The notes under the pieces: model-generated | What the model was told of the DNA's origin: nothing | Seen by the model: only the letters and a program-made list of their open reading frames with translations | The model's database searches: none | Origin: Phocoena phocoena | Lineage: Eukaryota > Chordata > Mammalia > Artiodactyla > Phocoenidae | Direction of reading: 5' to 3' | Assembly (NCBI RefSeq): GCF_963924675.1 | Contig: NC_089224.1 | Coordinates: forward strand, 68,185,464-68,249,463 | Length of the DNA stretch: 64,000 nt | Translations under genes and position numbers: made by a program | Shown: positions 24,948 through 36,770 of the stretch, piece by piece | How positions within the stretch are numbered: the stretch's first letter is position 1 | Layout: every line of letters starts with the position of its first letter

Positions 24948-25721
24948 CTTCTCAGCCATCTGGAACTGGGTGGCTTTGGTTTCAAGGTGGTACTCACGGT
25001 TCTAGATGTCATAAGCAGACATGCTGCCAGTGTTTGGCAACGTGAAAAGAGATGGTTTTTCTTTCTGTGTTTTTCTTTTGTAAAAGTGAGGAAACGTTTG
25101 ACAAAGGTTACCAGCAGACTTCTCCCTCAACTCACTGGCTGAAATGTGTCACATGCTGAGACCCAAACCAATGACTGTGGAAAAGGAATGGGGTGAACAT
25201 GATTGGTCAGGATGTACCACTGAGTTTGTTTAGGGTCACCTTCCCTGAGGAGTAGAAAAAAAACAAAATTGGGTTTTGTGAACACAAAAGAAGGGGGAGA
25301 AATGGCTGTCAATAAACAATCATTAAGGCTTACTATGCCAGACTGATTCTAGGGGTCTTCCTACCGCACAAAATACTGGTTGAATGAATAGAGTGAAGTG
25401 AAAATATACATGTAGGAGAAAGATATTTAGAATATCAATTAAGACATTGAGAGAAGGAAAACTGATTTCTCATTCCTTTCTTTAGAACCATCAAATACTT
25501 TTATAATTTATGATAATGCACATTTGTATGAACCATATAGAAATTCCTCCTTCAGGCTTTCTTATGTTGCTATAAAGATAAATGAGCTCTATGAAGTCAT
25601 ACACCATAAATACAAGTTTTTATCACAATACTGATTATTACAGCTCTATTTCTAAAGAGCTGTAGAAATTTCATGAAAAGAAAAACGAAACTCTAGGAGA
25701 TGCATATAAAAGCCAAACAAT
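24948..25721. other. No gene seen
   Basis: Unique sequence between the L1 TSD and the next SINE. Confidence 0.6.
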
Positions 25722-25730
25722 TGCACAGAT

Positions 25731-25946
25731 TTTTTTTTTTTTTTTTTTTTTTTTGTGGTACGTGGGCCTCTCACTGCTGTGGCCTCTCCCATTGCGGAGC
25801 ACAGGCTCCGGACGCGCAGGCTCAGCGGCCATGGCTCACGGGCCCAGCTGCTCTGCGGCATGTGGGATCCTCCCGGACCGAGGCACGAACCCGTGTCCCC
25901 TGCATCGGCAGGCGGACTCTCAACCACTGCGCCACCAGGAAAGCCC
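25731..25946 (-). mobile_element. CHR SINE with clean TSD
   Basis: The TSD tgcacagattttt starts at 25722 on the left and recurs at 25947-25959. The body is close to the other copies, with one change (ccaggaaagccc) in the terminal box. The long T-run of about 25 suggests a fairly recent insertion. Confidence 0.95.
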
Positions 25947-25974
25947 TGCACAGATTTTTAAAGCAGCATTTTCC

Positions 25975-26860
25975 AAAAATATGTCAGTGCAATATAAATA
26001 TATGAAAAAATGTTCAGCTTCACTAGTAATCAAAGGAATGCAAATTAGCATGAGAAACATTTTCACTCATCAAACTGGCAATTTTTTTCCTAAGCTTGGT
26101 GTTAAAGGTTGGTGAGTGTGTAAGTAAATAGGCATTCTTATATACTGATGGTGGGATTGTAACTTGCTGCATCATTTCTGGTTGTCATTTTAACAATGTG
26201 TGACAAGAGATTGTTTATTTTCCATGTTCACTAGACCTTAGGGTCACTGATTGCAGGGACTATATTTGTTCTGTTGAATATTCCTGGTGTCTAGACCATT
26301 GCCTAATAATTAAATAAATACATATCTAATAGTTATTGAGTGGTCACTAAATATTTGCTGAATTAATAAACAGATATTTTAAAAAGTAAGCATAGCCTTT
26401 AACCTGGCATTAAAGTTTCTAGGAATATATATGAGAAAAATAAGGATTATAAACCAAGAATCATTTATAAAGATATTTATCCCATTGTAATTTACAGTTT
26501 CAAAAAGATAAAAATGTCAGTGGGAGAATAATGTTTAGCATAAGGGATTAGTATTCTAAATGTTAGCACATCCAGATGATAAGAGCTAATAAAAAAACAT
26601 TGCGGAAGGTTATTTAATAAGATTGAAGATGTTCATAAATGTGTATTATCAAATCAAGAAAGTTTTAACAATAGCATGACCTCTTTTGTTAAATACATGG
26701 ATATGTGAAAATGCTTAGAAAAAGTGCTGTAAATATATACAACAAAATGTGCACAATGATTATTTAACTATGATGGGAATATAGCTGATTCTTTTTCATT
26801 TTTTTAAATACTTAACATGTATTGTTTTGTAATAAGGAAAAGAAGAATAAATGTTTTTTT
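25975..26860 (+). mobile_element. Ancient L1M ORF2 fragments split by an L2-like piece
   Basis: 25975-26205 reads like degenerate L1 ORF2 (aaaaaatgttcagcttcact, gaatgcaaattagcatgag, ctgatggtgggattgtaa). 26380-26860 continues in the same orientation with late ORF2/3'UTR-like text. Between them, 26228-26335 is L2-like (ttgcagggactatatttgtt). Confidence 0.65.
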
Positions 26861-26869
26861 GTTCAAGTG

Positions 26870-27935
26870 AGTGATTTGGAAAAAAAACCCCTCTCCATTT
26901 GATTACTCCTAATCAAATGTCATTTTATTTTGGTAATGATGGCTTGATAAAGATATATACTATATCAACCAAACTAAGCATAAAGAATCAATCTGTGGTA
27001 CTTTTGTGGCAGATTGTGGGATGTTTTCCCACTGTGACTCCTGCAGCAGGTTTTAAAATGATATTTTAAAGATTACCGAAAAGAGTCACAAATTTCTGTG
27101 TAAACTGTGGAAAAAAATCTATTGTATTTGAAGTTAAGCTTCAACCTTGTATATCTTATACTCGAGAGCAGCAACTTAATGTTTTAAAAAGCTGCTTGCC
27201 TACTTCTCTTTCTTTGACAGTGCTATTTAAAGTGCGGTTAAGCACACTTATCAATAGGATGTATGAGTCATATCAATAATTATGAGCAACAGCAATAGTT
27301 TTCTCAAAGATGTGCAGCGTTTTTTTAAAACATTAAGCAAAATGGCATCTTTATGCAGTTGAATGGTGTTAGGGGCTGTTTAGAAGCAATGGAGTCTTTT
27401 GTTGTTTCCAGTCAATCTGTATCATTGTAGATGAGAAACAAATCAAGTCATCCATTAACATCAAACATTTTTTACCATGACGTAGTTGATGCACATATTA
27501 TTGGGCGTAAATAAACTCATTGTCCCTAAGACATGATTCACGTTCCCGAACATGTTTTATATGGTCTAACTTCGTTTATCAGCAGCCTCCAGGTAGCTCC
27601 CTGGTTTCTCCATGGTAGATATTTGAATTTTTTCCTGCTCTTATCAAGCCTATGCTTTCACCACCCTGTCCCTTAATACATGACTTCAACACTTGCATCA
27701 TTCAGAAAACAGAAGGCACCAGAAGGAGAATGACTGTACTTTGCTTCACTAAAACTACAGATTTACCTACCTTAGCACCCACCAATCCACTTTCCTTCCT
27801 ACAGTGAATTCCTCTATCTGTGCTTTGGATCTCATCTTCCCCTGCCTTCTCAGGACTATACTCCACAAATTAGCCCCCTTTTCTTATCTCCAACTCTGAC
27901 TTCAACCATAGGCATCTCAATATCCTCACAAGTAG
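26870..27935. other. Repeat-poor stretch, possible conserved noncoding sequence
   Basis: About 1 kb with no repeat I recognise and no convincing long frame. It is AT-rich with balanced composition and contains homeobox-like words (taatcaaatg, aataattatg). No splice-flanked frame stands out. It could hold a regulatory element, but this is unproven. Confidence 0.35.
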
Positions 27936-27939
27936 CACA

Positions 27940-28190
27940 TGGATAGCATTAATAAAATGGCAATTCCACATTTACTAAGCATTTCGTCTGTACTGGGCAC
28001 AGAGCTTTGAATCTATTAGCTTATTTCTTTCAACCTCTTTGTATGGTGGGTGTTGTTTTCCATATTATGCAGATGAAGGAATTGAAGCTCAGAAAGGTTA
28101 AGCACCAGCTAAGACTATGCAACACACATGTGGCAGAGTTGGGATGCAAACCAAACTCTGTCTGATTACAAGATTATATCTTAACTGTTG
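27940..28190 (-). mobile_element. MIR SINE
   Basis: Reverse MIR: catttactaagcatttcgtc, tgggcacagagc, gaagctcagaaaggttaagc, and gtggcagagttgggatgcaa. Confidence 0.75.
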
Positions 28191-29094
28191 TGTCATTTTC
28201 CTCTTGTTTGTCTCTGAAAAACCCTCTCTTGGACTCAATCTCTATCTCATCATAGACAAAGTTCCTGGAAGACCTTTATTCACCTGCTCTCTCTACTTCA
28301 CTCCTTACACCTCAACCCACTGCACCTTGGCCTGTGCAACATCGTCAGTTACCTTCTCATTTCTAAAGACAGAAGGTCTTCTGAGTCCTCTTCACAACTT
28401 GATTTGTCGGAGACCTTGACTCTTTTGACAGCTTTCTCCTTGAAACATTTTCTTCTGTGGACTTTCATAAAATACCCACTTTGCTAGTTTTTTTTCCCTA
28501 CTTAATCTTTGGGGTTGCGAATTACTTCTTTTTTTTCTCTATCTTTGTGTTAAAATTCCTCAGATCTGTCTTTTGTTTGTTACAAATACAAATGTTTTCA
28601 TTACAAATACTGTCCTAGGGATCTCATGCACTCCCATGGCTTTATGTCTATTTGCTGATAAATCCCTCGTTTCTATCTGGAGCCCAGGTCTTTGTTCTGA
28701 CCTTCAGACCTGAATATCTGCTGCCTGTTTCACATCTGACTTTACCTGTCCCTCAGGCACAGAGGTGGAGTAGTGAAGTATTGGGAGCATCCTATCTAGA
28801 CTCACGCCTGGGCTTGAATCCTGGTACCACCACCTAGGACCATGTGCCTCTGGGCATTCAACCCTCTGGGCCTACATTTCCTCACCTTATCTGCATTTAC
28901 TGAGTACACACACATAACATTTTTCTCTTTTTTAAGAAAAACAGGTCTTATGCAAATAAAGATACTACTATACCATTGAAGGTTATTTTTCAAATTATTG
29001 TGCAGGCCACCTGCCACTCCATCAAGTGAGAAAATAACAGTATGTTCTTTATTTTAATAGTCCAGTATCCTATTTTTTATGGGTCAAAAACTGC
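28191..29094. other. No gene seen
   Basis: Unique or very old sequence; the frame at 28117-28419 starts inside a MIR and is not convincing. Confidence 0.6.
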
Positions 29095-29190
29095 AAAGGA
29101 GAGAGAAAGAGAGATAAAGGAGGGAGGAGGAGAGGGAGGAAGAATGGTTGAAAGTTTTAAAAAATAAAAAAAAAGAAAACCTGAATTTTC
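29095..29190. repeat. GA-rich low-complexity tract
   Basis: Purine-rich (gagagagaaagagagataaa, then ggaggaggagaggg) passing into an A-rich run. Confidence 0.8.
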
Positions 29191-29312
29191 ATAAAAATTT
29201 ACACAAATTACTATTAATTAATGGTATCATTCAAGGTAATTGGTGTCAGTTATTCACTAAGAGGGACTTGTGGCATTCAAGCAGATTGGTACTCAGTAAA
29301 CAATAATCAAGA

Positions 29313-29490
29313 ATAGTGTTTCTCATACGGTGATCATCAGAATCACTGCAGAACATTTAAAATATACCTATGTGAATTCCTCCCCAGATTTACTGAATCA
29401 GAATCTCTGGGTATGGGAGCCAGGAATATGTATATTTTAAAGCTCTCAGCAGATTCTAATGATCTATGTTATTTGGAAATCACTGTTGAG
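29313..29490 (+). mobile_element. MER20-like hAT DNA transposon
   Basis: Landmarks are gtgtttctcatacggtgatc, tactgaatcagaatctctgg and the end ggaaatcactgttgag. Diverged from consensus, but the order matches MER20/MER5B-type elements. Confidence 0.65.
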
Positions 29491-30868
29491 CAGGGTTTTA
29501 ACCTCCAATATAATAAAATAGTCATACCTTCTTTAGAACAAATGAAAACTATTTTTAGTGCTCTATGATATTTTATGTTTGAATCCTGGATACTTTGAGA
29601 GACGACTCAAAGGACTCATCATTAATGGTATCGACCTAGGTAAAGACTACATTTAGGAGCTTCAAGATGGCGGAAGAGTAAGACGCCGAGATCACCTTCC
29701 TCCCCACAAATACATCAGAAATACATCTACATGTGGAACAGCTCCTACAGAACACCTACTGAACACTGGCAGAAGACCTCAGACCTCCCAAAAGGCAGGA
29801 AACTCCCCACGTACCTGGGTAGGACAAAAGAAAAAAGAAAAAACAGAGACAAAAGAATAGGGATGGGACCTGCACCAGTGGGAGGGAGCTATGATGGAGG
29901 AAAGGTTTCCACACACTAGGAAGCCCCTTCGCGGGTGGAGACTCCGGGTGGCGGAGGGGGGGTGCTTCGGAACCGCGGAGGAGAGCGCAGCAGCAGGGGT
30001 ACAGAGGGCAAAGCGGGGAGATTCCCGCACAGAGGATCGGTGCCGACTGGCACTCACCAGCCTGAGAGGCTTGTCTGCTGACCCGCCGGGGCGGGTGGGG
30101 CTGGTAGCCGAGGCTCGGGCTTCGTTGGTCGGAGTGCAAGGAGAGGGCTGGCGGCGTGAACACAGACTGAAGGGGGCTAGTGCGCCACGGCTAGCCAGGA
30201 GGGAGTCCGGGAAAAAGCCTCGAGCTGCCGAAGAGGCAGGAGGCTTTTTCTTGCCTCTGTTTCCTGGTGCGCGAGGAGAGGGGATTCAGACCGCTGCTTA
30301 AAGGAGTTCCAGAGACGGGCGCGACCCACGGCTATCAGCGCGGACCCCAGAGACGGGCATGAGACGCTAAGGCTGCTGCTGCCTCCACCAAGAAGCCTGT
30401 GTGCGAGCACAGGTCACTATCCATACCTCCCCTCCCAGGAACCTGTGCAGCCCGCCACTGCCAGTGTCCCGAGATCCAGGGACGACTTCCCCGGGAGAAC
30501 ACATGGTGCGCCTCAGACTGGTGCAAAGTCATGACGGCCTCTGCCGCCGCAGGCTCGCCCCGCACGCCGTACCCCTCCCTCCCCCCAGCCTGAGTGAACC
30601 AGAGCCCCTGAATCAGCGACTCCTTTAACCCCGTCCTGTCTGAGCGAAGAACAGACGCCCTCAGGCGACGACACGCAGAGGCAGGTACAAATCCAAAGCT
30701 GAACCCCAGGAGCTGTGCGAACAAAGAAGAGAAAGGGAAATCTCTCCCAGCAGCCTCAGGAGCAGTGGATTAAATCTCCACAATCAACTTGATGTATCCT
30801 GCATCTGTGGAATACCTGAATGGACAACAAATCATCCCAAATTGAGGAGGTGGACTTTGGGAGCAACG

Positions 30869-30893
30869 AGATATATATATATATATATATATA
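30869..30893. repeat. (AT)n inside L1 5'UTR
   Basis: About twelve AT units in the 5'UTR of the L1 at 29.66-34.38 kb, at the switch from GC-rich to T-rich 5'UTR. Confidence 0.9.
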
Positions 30894-31602
30894 CTTTTTC
30901 CCCCTTTTTCTCTTTTTGTGAGTGTGTATATGTATGCTTCTTTGTGTGATTTTGTCTGTATAGCTTTGTTTTTACCATTTATCCTAGTGTTCTGTCAGTT
31001 AAAAAAATTTTTTTTTCTTAATAATTATTTTTTATTTTAATAACTTTATTTTATTTTATTTTATCTTCCTCTTTCTTTCTGTTTTTCCTCCCTTTTATTC
31101 TGAGCTGTGTGGAGGACAGGCTCTTGGTGCTTCAGCCAGGTGTCAGGGCTGTGCAACTGAGGTGGGAGAGCCAAGTTCAAGACACTGGTCCACAAGAGAC
31201 CTCCCAGCTCCACGTAATATCAAATGGCGAAAACATCCCAGAGATCTCCATCTCAATGCCAAGACCCAGCTCCACTCAACGACCAGCAAGCTACAGTGCT
31301 GGACAACCTATGCGAAACAACTAGCGAGACAGGAGCACAACCCCATCCATTAGCACAGAGGCTGCCCCAAATCATAATAAGGCCACAGACACCCCAAAGC
31401 ACACCACCAGACGTGGACCTACGCAACAGAAAGACAAGATCCAGCCTCATCCACCAGAACACAGGCACTAGTCCCCTCCACCAGGAAGCTTACACAACCC
31501 ACTGAACCAACCTTAGCCACTGGGGACAGACACCAAAAACAAGAGGAACTACGAACCTGCAGCCTGCAAAAAGGAGACCCCAAACACAGTAAGATAAGCA
31601 AA

Positions 31603-32522
31603 ATGAAAAGACAGAAAAACACACAGCAGATGAAGGAGCAAGGCAAAAACCCACCAGACCTAACAAATGAAGAGGAAATAGGTAGTCTACCTGAAAAAGA
31701 ATTCAGAATAATGATAGTAAAGATAATCCAAGATCTTGGAAATAGAATGGAGAAAATACAAGAAACATTTAACAAGGACCTAGAAGAACTAAAAAGCAAA
31801 CAGTGATGAACAACACAATAAATGAAATTAAAATTTGACTAGAAGGGATCAATAGCAGAATAACTGAGGCAGAAGAACGGATAAGTGACCTGGAAGATAA
31901 AATAGTGGAAATAACTACTGCAGAGCTGAATAAGAAAAAAGAATGAAAAGAATTGAGGACAGTCTCAGAGACCTCTGGGACAACATGAAACACACCAATA
32001 TTCGAATTATAGGAATCCCAGAAGAAGAAGAGAAAAAGAAAGAGACTGAGAAAATATTTGAAGAGATTATAGTTGAAAACTTCCCTAATATGGGAAAGGA
32101 AATAGTCAAGTCCAGGAAGCCCAAGAGTGCCATACAGGATAAATCCGAGAAGAAACATGCCAAGACACATATTAATCAAGCTATCAAAAATTAAATACAA
32201 AGAACAAATATTAAAAGCAGCAAGGGAAAAACAATAAATAACACATAAGGGAATCCCCATAAGGTTCATAGCTGATCTTTCAGCAGAAACTCTGCAAGCC
32301 AGAAGGGAGTGGCAGGGCATATTTAAAGTGATGAAGGAGAAAAACCTACAACCAAGATTACTCTACCCAGCAAGGATCTCATTCAGATTTGACGGAGAAA
32401 TTAAAACCTTTACAGGCAAGCAAAAGCTAAAAGAATTCAGCACCACCAAACCAGCTTTACAAAAAATGCTAAAGGAACGTCTCTTGGCAGGAAACACAAG
32501 GGAAGGAAAAGACCTACAATAA
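31603..32522 (+). pseudogene. L1 ORF1 remnant
   Basis: It starts MKRQKNTQQMKEQGK and ends at GKDLQ with stop at 32520-32522. The coiled-coil part is open at 31603-31806, then a stop after KSKQ (31804-31806) and further breaks near 31838 interrupt it. The central and C-terminal RNA-binding parts are open at 31943-32194 and 32328-32522. A family ORF1 has about 300-340 codons; 920 bases with frameshifts fits a decayed copy. Confidence 0.88.
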
Positions 32523-32544
32523 TAAACCCAAAACAATTAAGAAA

Positions 32545-33450
32545 ATGGTAATAGGAACATACATATCAATAATTACCTTAAATGTAAATGGATTAAATGC
32601 TCCAACCAAAAGACATGGACTGGCTGAATGGATATAAAAACAAGACCCATATATATGCTGTCTACAGGAGACCCACTTCAGACCTAGAGACACATACAGA
32701 CTGAAAGTAAGGGGATGGAAAAAGGTATTTCATGCAAATGGAAACCAAAAGAAAGCTGGAGTAGCAATTCTCATATCCGACAAAATAGACTTTAAAATAA
32801 AGACTATTAGAAGAGACAAAGAAGGACACTACATAATGATCAAGGGATGGATCCAGGAAGAAGATATAACAATTGTAAATATTTATGTACCCAACATAGG
32901 AGCACCTCAATACATAAGGCAAATACTAATAGCCATAAAAGGGGAAATTGACAGTAACACAATAATAGTAGGGGACTTTAACACCACACTTTCACCAATG
33001 GACAGATCATCCAAAATGAAAATACATAAATAAACACAAGCTTTAAATGATACATTAGACATGATGGACTTAACTGATATTTATAGGACATTCCATCCAA
33101 AAACAACAGAATACACTCTTCTCAATTGCTCATAGAACATTCTCCAGGATAGATCATATTTTGGGTCACAAATCAAGCTTTGGTAAATTTAAGAAAATTG
33201 AAATCGTATCAGACATCTTTTCTGACCACAACACTATGAGATTAGAAACAAATTACAGGAAAAAAACTATAAAAAACACAAACACATGGAGGCTAAAAAA
33301 TACGCTAATAAATAACCAAGAGATCACTGAAGAAATCAGAGAGGAAATCAAAAAATACCTAGAGACAAATGACAACAAAAATACAACAACCCAAAACCTA
33401 TGGGATGCAACAAGAGCAGTTCTAAGAGGGAAGTTTATAGCAATAAAATG
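32545..33450 (+). pseudogene. L1 ORF2 endonuclease-domain remnant
   Basis: The start ATG at 32545 opens MVIGTYISIITLNVNG, the typical ORF2 N-terminus. Endonuclease signatures are visible: LNVNG, LQETHF, VGDFNTT and SDHNTM. Stops occur near 32636 and 33031, and there is a frameshift near 33120. The frame is cut off at 33450, where the RT domain would follow. Confidence 0.88.
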
Positions 33451-33474
33451 AGCAATAAAATGAAAAAATCATGT

Positions 33475-34022
33475 TCCCAATAAACACATGAAAGGATGCT
33501 CAACATCACTAATCATTAGAGAAAGGCAAATCAAAACTACAATGAGGTATCACCTCACACCAGTCAGATTGGCCATCATCAAAAAATCTACAAACAATAA
33601 ATGCTGGAGAGGGTGTGGAGAAAAGGGAACCCTCTTGCACTGTTGGTGAGAATGTAAATTGATACAACTACTATGGAGAACAGTATGGAGGTTCCTTAAA
33701 AAACTAAAAAGACCATACGACCCAGCAATTTCACTACTGGGCATATTCCCTGAGAAAACCATAATTCAAAAAGAGTCGTGTACCACAATGTTCATTGCAG
33801 CTCTATTTGCAATAGCCAGGACGTGGAAGCAACCAAAGTGTCCATCAACAGATGAATGGATAAAGAAGATGTGGCACATATATACAGTAGAATATTACTC
33901 AGCCATAAAAAGGAATGAAACTGAGTTATTTGTTGTGAGGTGGATGGACCTAGAGACTGTCCTACAGAGTGAAGTAAGTCAGAAAGAGAAAAACAAATAC
34001 CGTATACTAACACATAGATATG
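33475..34022 (+). pseudogene. L1 ORF2 C-terminal remnant
   Basis: The reading resumes at the [19 protein letters not shown] stretch and continues through [30 protein letters not shown] and MEYYSAIKRNE-type motifs to the ORF2 end near 34022. This is the cysteine-containing C-terminal domain. It is joined directly to the endonuclease part without RT. Confidence 0.85.
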
Positions 34023-34396
34023 GAAACCAAAAAAAAAAAAATGGTCATGAAGGACCTAGGCGCAAGATGGGAATAAAGATGCAGACCTACTAGAGAATGA
34101 AGTTGAGTATATGGGGAGGGGTAGGGTAAGCTGGGACGAAGTGAGAGAGTGGCATGGACATATATACACTACGAAACGTAAAATAGGTAGCTAGTGGAAG
34201 CAGCCGCATAGCACAGGGAGATCAGCTCGTTGCTTTGTGACCACCTAGAGGGGTGGGAGGGAGGGAGATGCAAGAGGGAAGAGATATGGGGACATATGTA
34301 TATGTAAAACTGATTTACTTTGTTATAATGCAGAAACACACCATTGTAAAGCAATTATATTCCAATAAAGATGTTAAAAAAAAAAGACTGCATTTA

Positions 34397-36579
34397 TTAG
34401 TCTCCATTGCAGCAAGGGGTTACCATGTGACTAAGTTCTGCCAATTGCATGAGAGTGAAAATGAGGCATGCAATTTGGGGTCTGGCCTTTCCAGCAGTGG
34501 ATTTTATTGGGTTTTGTTCCGTAGGCCCTTTTGACAGCCTGGAATAGACTAAAGGCTCCTTTTAAAAATAATATTTGTATATGCATCAAGTAAATACTTA
34601 GGATTATGAGGAGACCAATTATATGACATACTGATATCAAAATATTAAAAGAATAAATTTGTGATACAGTGATATAGATGTTTATCAACACATTGAACAA
34701 GATTTAGCAGCAGGTTTATGGCAGAATTATGAACATTAGGGTTGCTTGGGGTGAAGGTGGGAGAGACAGATATTGCAGTGTAGGGTAATGCTTGGATTCA
34801 AAGCACTTAGGTTTCTCTGGGTTCTAAGAGTAAATGGACTCTATTCTCATGTTTTCTAGACTCTAGAAACTTCTAACTTTGTCCCAATCCTACCCAAAGT
34901 CCTAATTCTCAAGCATCACTGAAAGGAAAATTATAGATGCATAATGGACATGGCTTTTCTGTGAATTAGGAAGGTAAAGAGCAGGTTCAGGGCTGTTTTT
35001 AAGTAAGACGGGGACCTTTTAAAGTATTCTCATTCTGGTTTACTTGATTTTGTAAACCCAGCTAAAAGAAGTGGTATTTCCTTTATTGGGCTCCTCAGTA
35101 CTTAATTCATTTGTCCATCCATCCATCTATCCATCCATCCATTCATCCAACAAATATTTTTTGAGAAAAATGAATCTGCCATAGTCCAGACACTACACTG
35201 GGTTATCTAAAAAATGTTGGCGACTCATAAACTTGCCAGTTGTTTTGTAGTGGGTGTGACCTGTAGTGACAGGCCAGTGGCACCTCAACCTTAAGTCTGA
35301 TCACATCTGCTGGTCCAGTTAGAACAAGATAGGAATTAGGTTTACAAAGCACTCTAAAGGGATAGTGAGGAACTAGTTAGTTTTTGGCTCCCTGTTTTAA
35401 GTTTGTCGTATAATTGCCTGATCTTTTCTGAGAGTATCTGGGTCTCTCTTTGAGCAAACTTCTGGCTTGTAATAGGTCAGTTCAAGGAGAGCATACGGTC
35501 ATTCCTAGGAAATTTCCGTAATAAAAAATTCTCTGTGACCGTAATGATTCAAACTGGCCATCTACCTTGCTCAAAATCACTGGGAAATATGTTGCATCCT
35601 AAGTTTCCATTTATTTGTGTCTGACTTAGCCTGATCTTTTAAAAACTACATGGCACTTGCTCTATTGAGCATTGCTATATTTAATGCTTATCTTGGAGTA
35701 AAGTAGAAATTATATCCTTTTTTTAAAAAAAATAAACGTTTGAACCAGGTTGAATCAAAATCAGTTTTTTAATTTAAATTGGTTGATGGGAAAATAAATC
35801 TTTCTGAAATGAGCACAAAAAAATATATGAAAGTAAATCTTTCCTGGGAGAATCTACAATATGTCTGTAGGTTTAGTTGTTCTTTCCTTTCAGGCTCATC
35901 CTTGGACATTTTCTCAGGTTACCTGCCTATATTAGATCAAATGAAATGATGTATGAGACTGGCCTTGTAAGCACCACTGTTCCATGCAAAAAGAAGGCAT
36001 TGCCACTGTCAACTAATGGCCTAAGAAGTTATTTCCTCCAAAAGAAGTTAGGTGGTTTTCCCCATTATGTATCTGTTTATCTTTTACTTTTGTCTTGTTT
36101 ATTCTTTTTTGTATCTATATGTAACTGTAAACCATTTATTAGAGAGGACTTTGAATCCTGTCTCTCAATTCTATCAAGTATTTTTCTTGGTGGATTCACT
36201 TGAGCCAAAGACTTCTAGATTTTCTGTTTAGTGGTTTACTGGATTTTTGTTACTTGTTACCCACATTCCCACAGAGAAGGGACTTCTGATAAATGGAAAA
36301 TAATTTCATATCGGAAGGATATAAATGTAACTGGCATAGAAATGAATAGGTAGGATAAATGAGAGTCGTATGGCTGCTTCTGGACCTGCCTATTACCACC
36401 ATATTATCCTTGATGTATTTAAAAGCTATCTCTATAACTAAGTAAATGGAAAATGGTTTATTTACCATTCTATGTTCTCTTAAAGAAGCGGTTCAGATAT
36501 TGGAGTGGTAAAATGTGGTAGGGTGGGAGTGTGTTGGATGGCTTTCTTGACATTCTTTTGAAAAATTTGCTTTACATTG
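34397..36579. other. No gene seen
   Basis: Unique sequence with only the (ATCC)n run. The frame at 35877-36203 (108 codons) lacks recognisable domains. Confidence 0.6.
35113..35150. repeat. (ATCC)n microsatellite
   Basis: About nine units of CCAT/ATCC with single-base interruptions. Confidence 0.9.
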
Positions 36580-36725
36580 GCAGTCTCTTTGCTAATCGTA
36601 ATAGTAATAATGATAATTAAAAACTACTATCATTTTGGAGCACTTACTATGTGCTAGGCATTTTATATACATTATCTTCACAACAAAAAGGGAAAATAGA
36701 TGCTATTATTTGCTTGCCAATGCCT
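36580..36725 (-). mobile_element. MIR fragment
   Basis: Reverse MIR: gcacttactatgtgctaggc, atacattatcttcacaaca. Confidence 0.65.
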
Positions 36726-36726
36726 A

Positions 36727-36770
36727 TATATGTGTGTATATATATATTTATATATAGATATATAAAGTAG
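36727..36770. repeat. (TA)n-rich simple repeat
   Basis: tatatatgtgtgtatatatat-type text directly after a MIR fragment. Confidence 0.85.

Larger units (their letters stand above)
29656..34382 (+). mobile_element. L1 retrotransposon with 5' end, lacking the RT region
   Basis: A near-perfect 14 bp TSD flanks it: aaagactacattta at 29642-29655 and aaagactgcattta at 34383-34396. The 5' end carries the L1 YY1-type motif (caagatggcgg at 29663-29673). A long GC-rich 5'UTR follows (to about 30700), then an (AT)n and T-rich stretch (30870-31090), ORF1 (31603-32522), an ORF2 endonuclease part (32545-33450), and directly the ORF2 C-terminus (about 33475-34022) and the 3'UTR (to 34382, A-tail). The RT domain between is absent. 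It is therefore an internally deleted copy of about 4.7 kb. Confidence 0.92.

Noticed and set aside
29756..30724. Several frames of 90-136 codons on both strands
   Set aside because: They lie in the GC-rich 5'UTR of the L1 at 29.66 kb, where stops are rare by composition.
35877..36203. 108-codon + strand frame
   Set aside because: No known domain, and AT-rich with no splice signals judged convincing.
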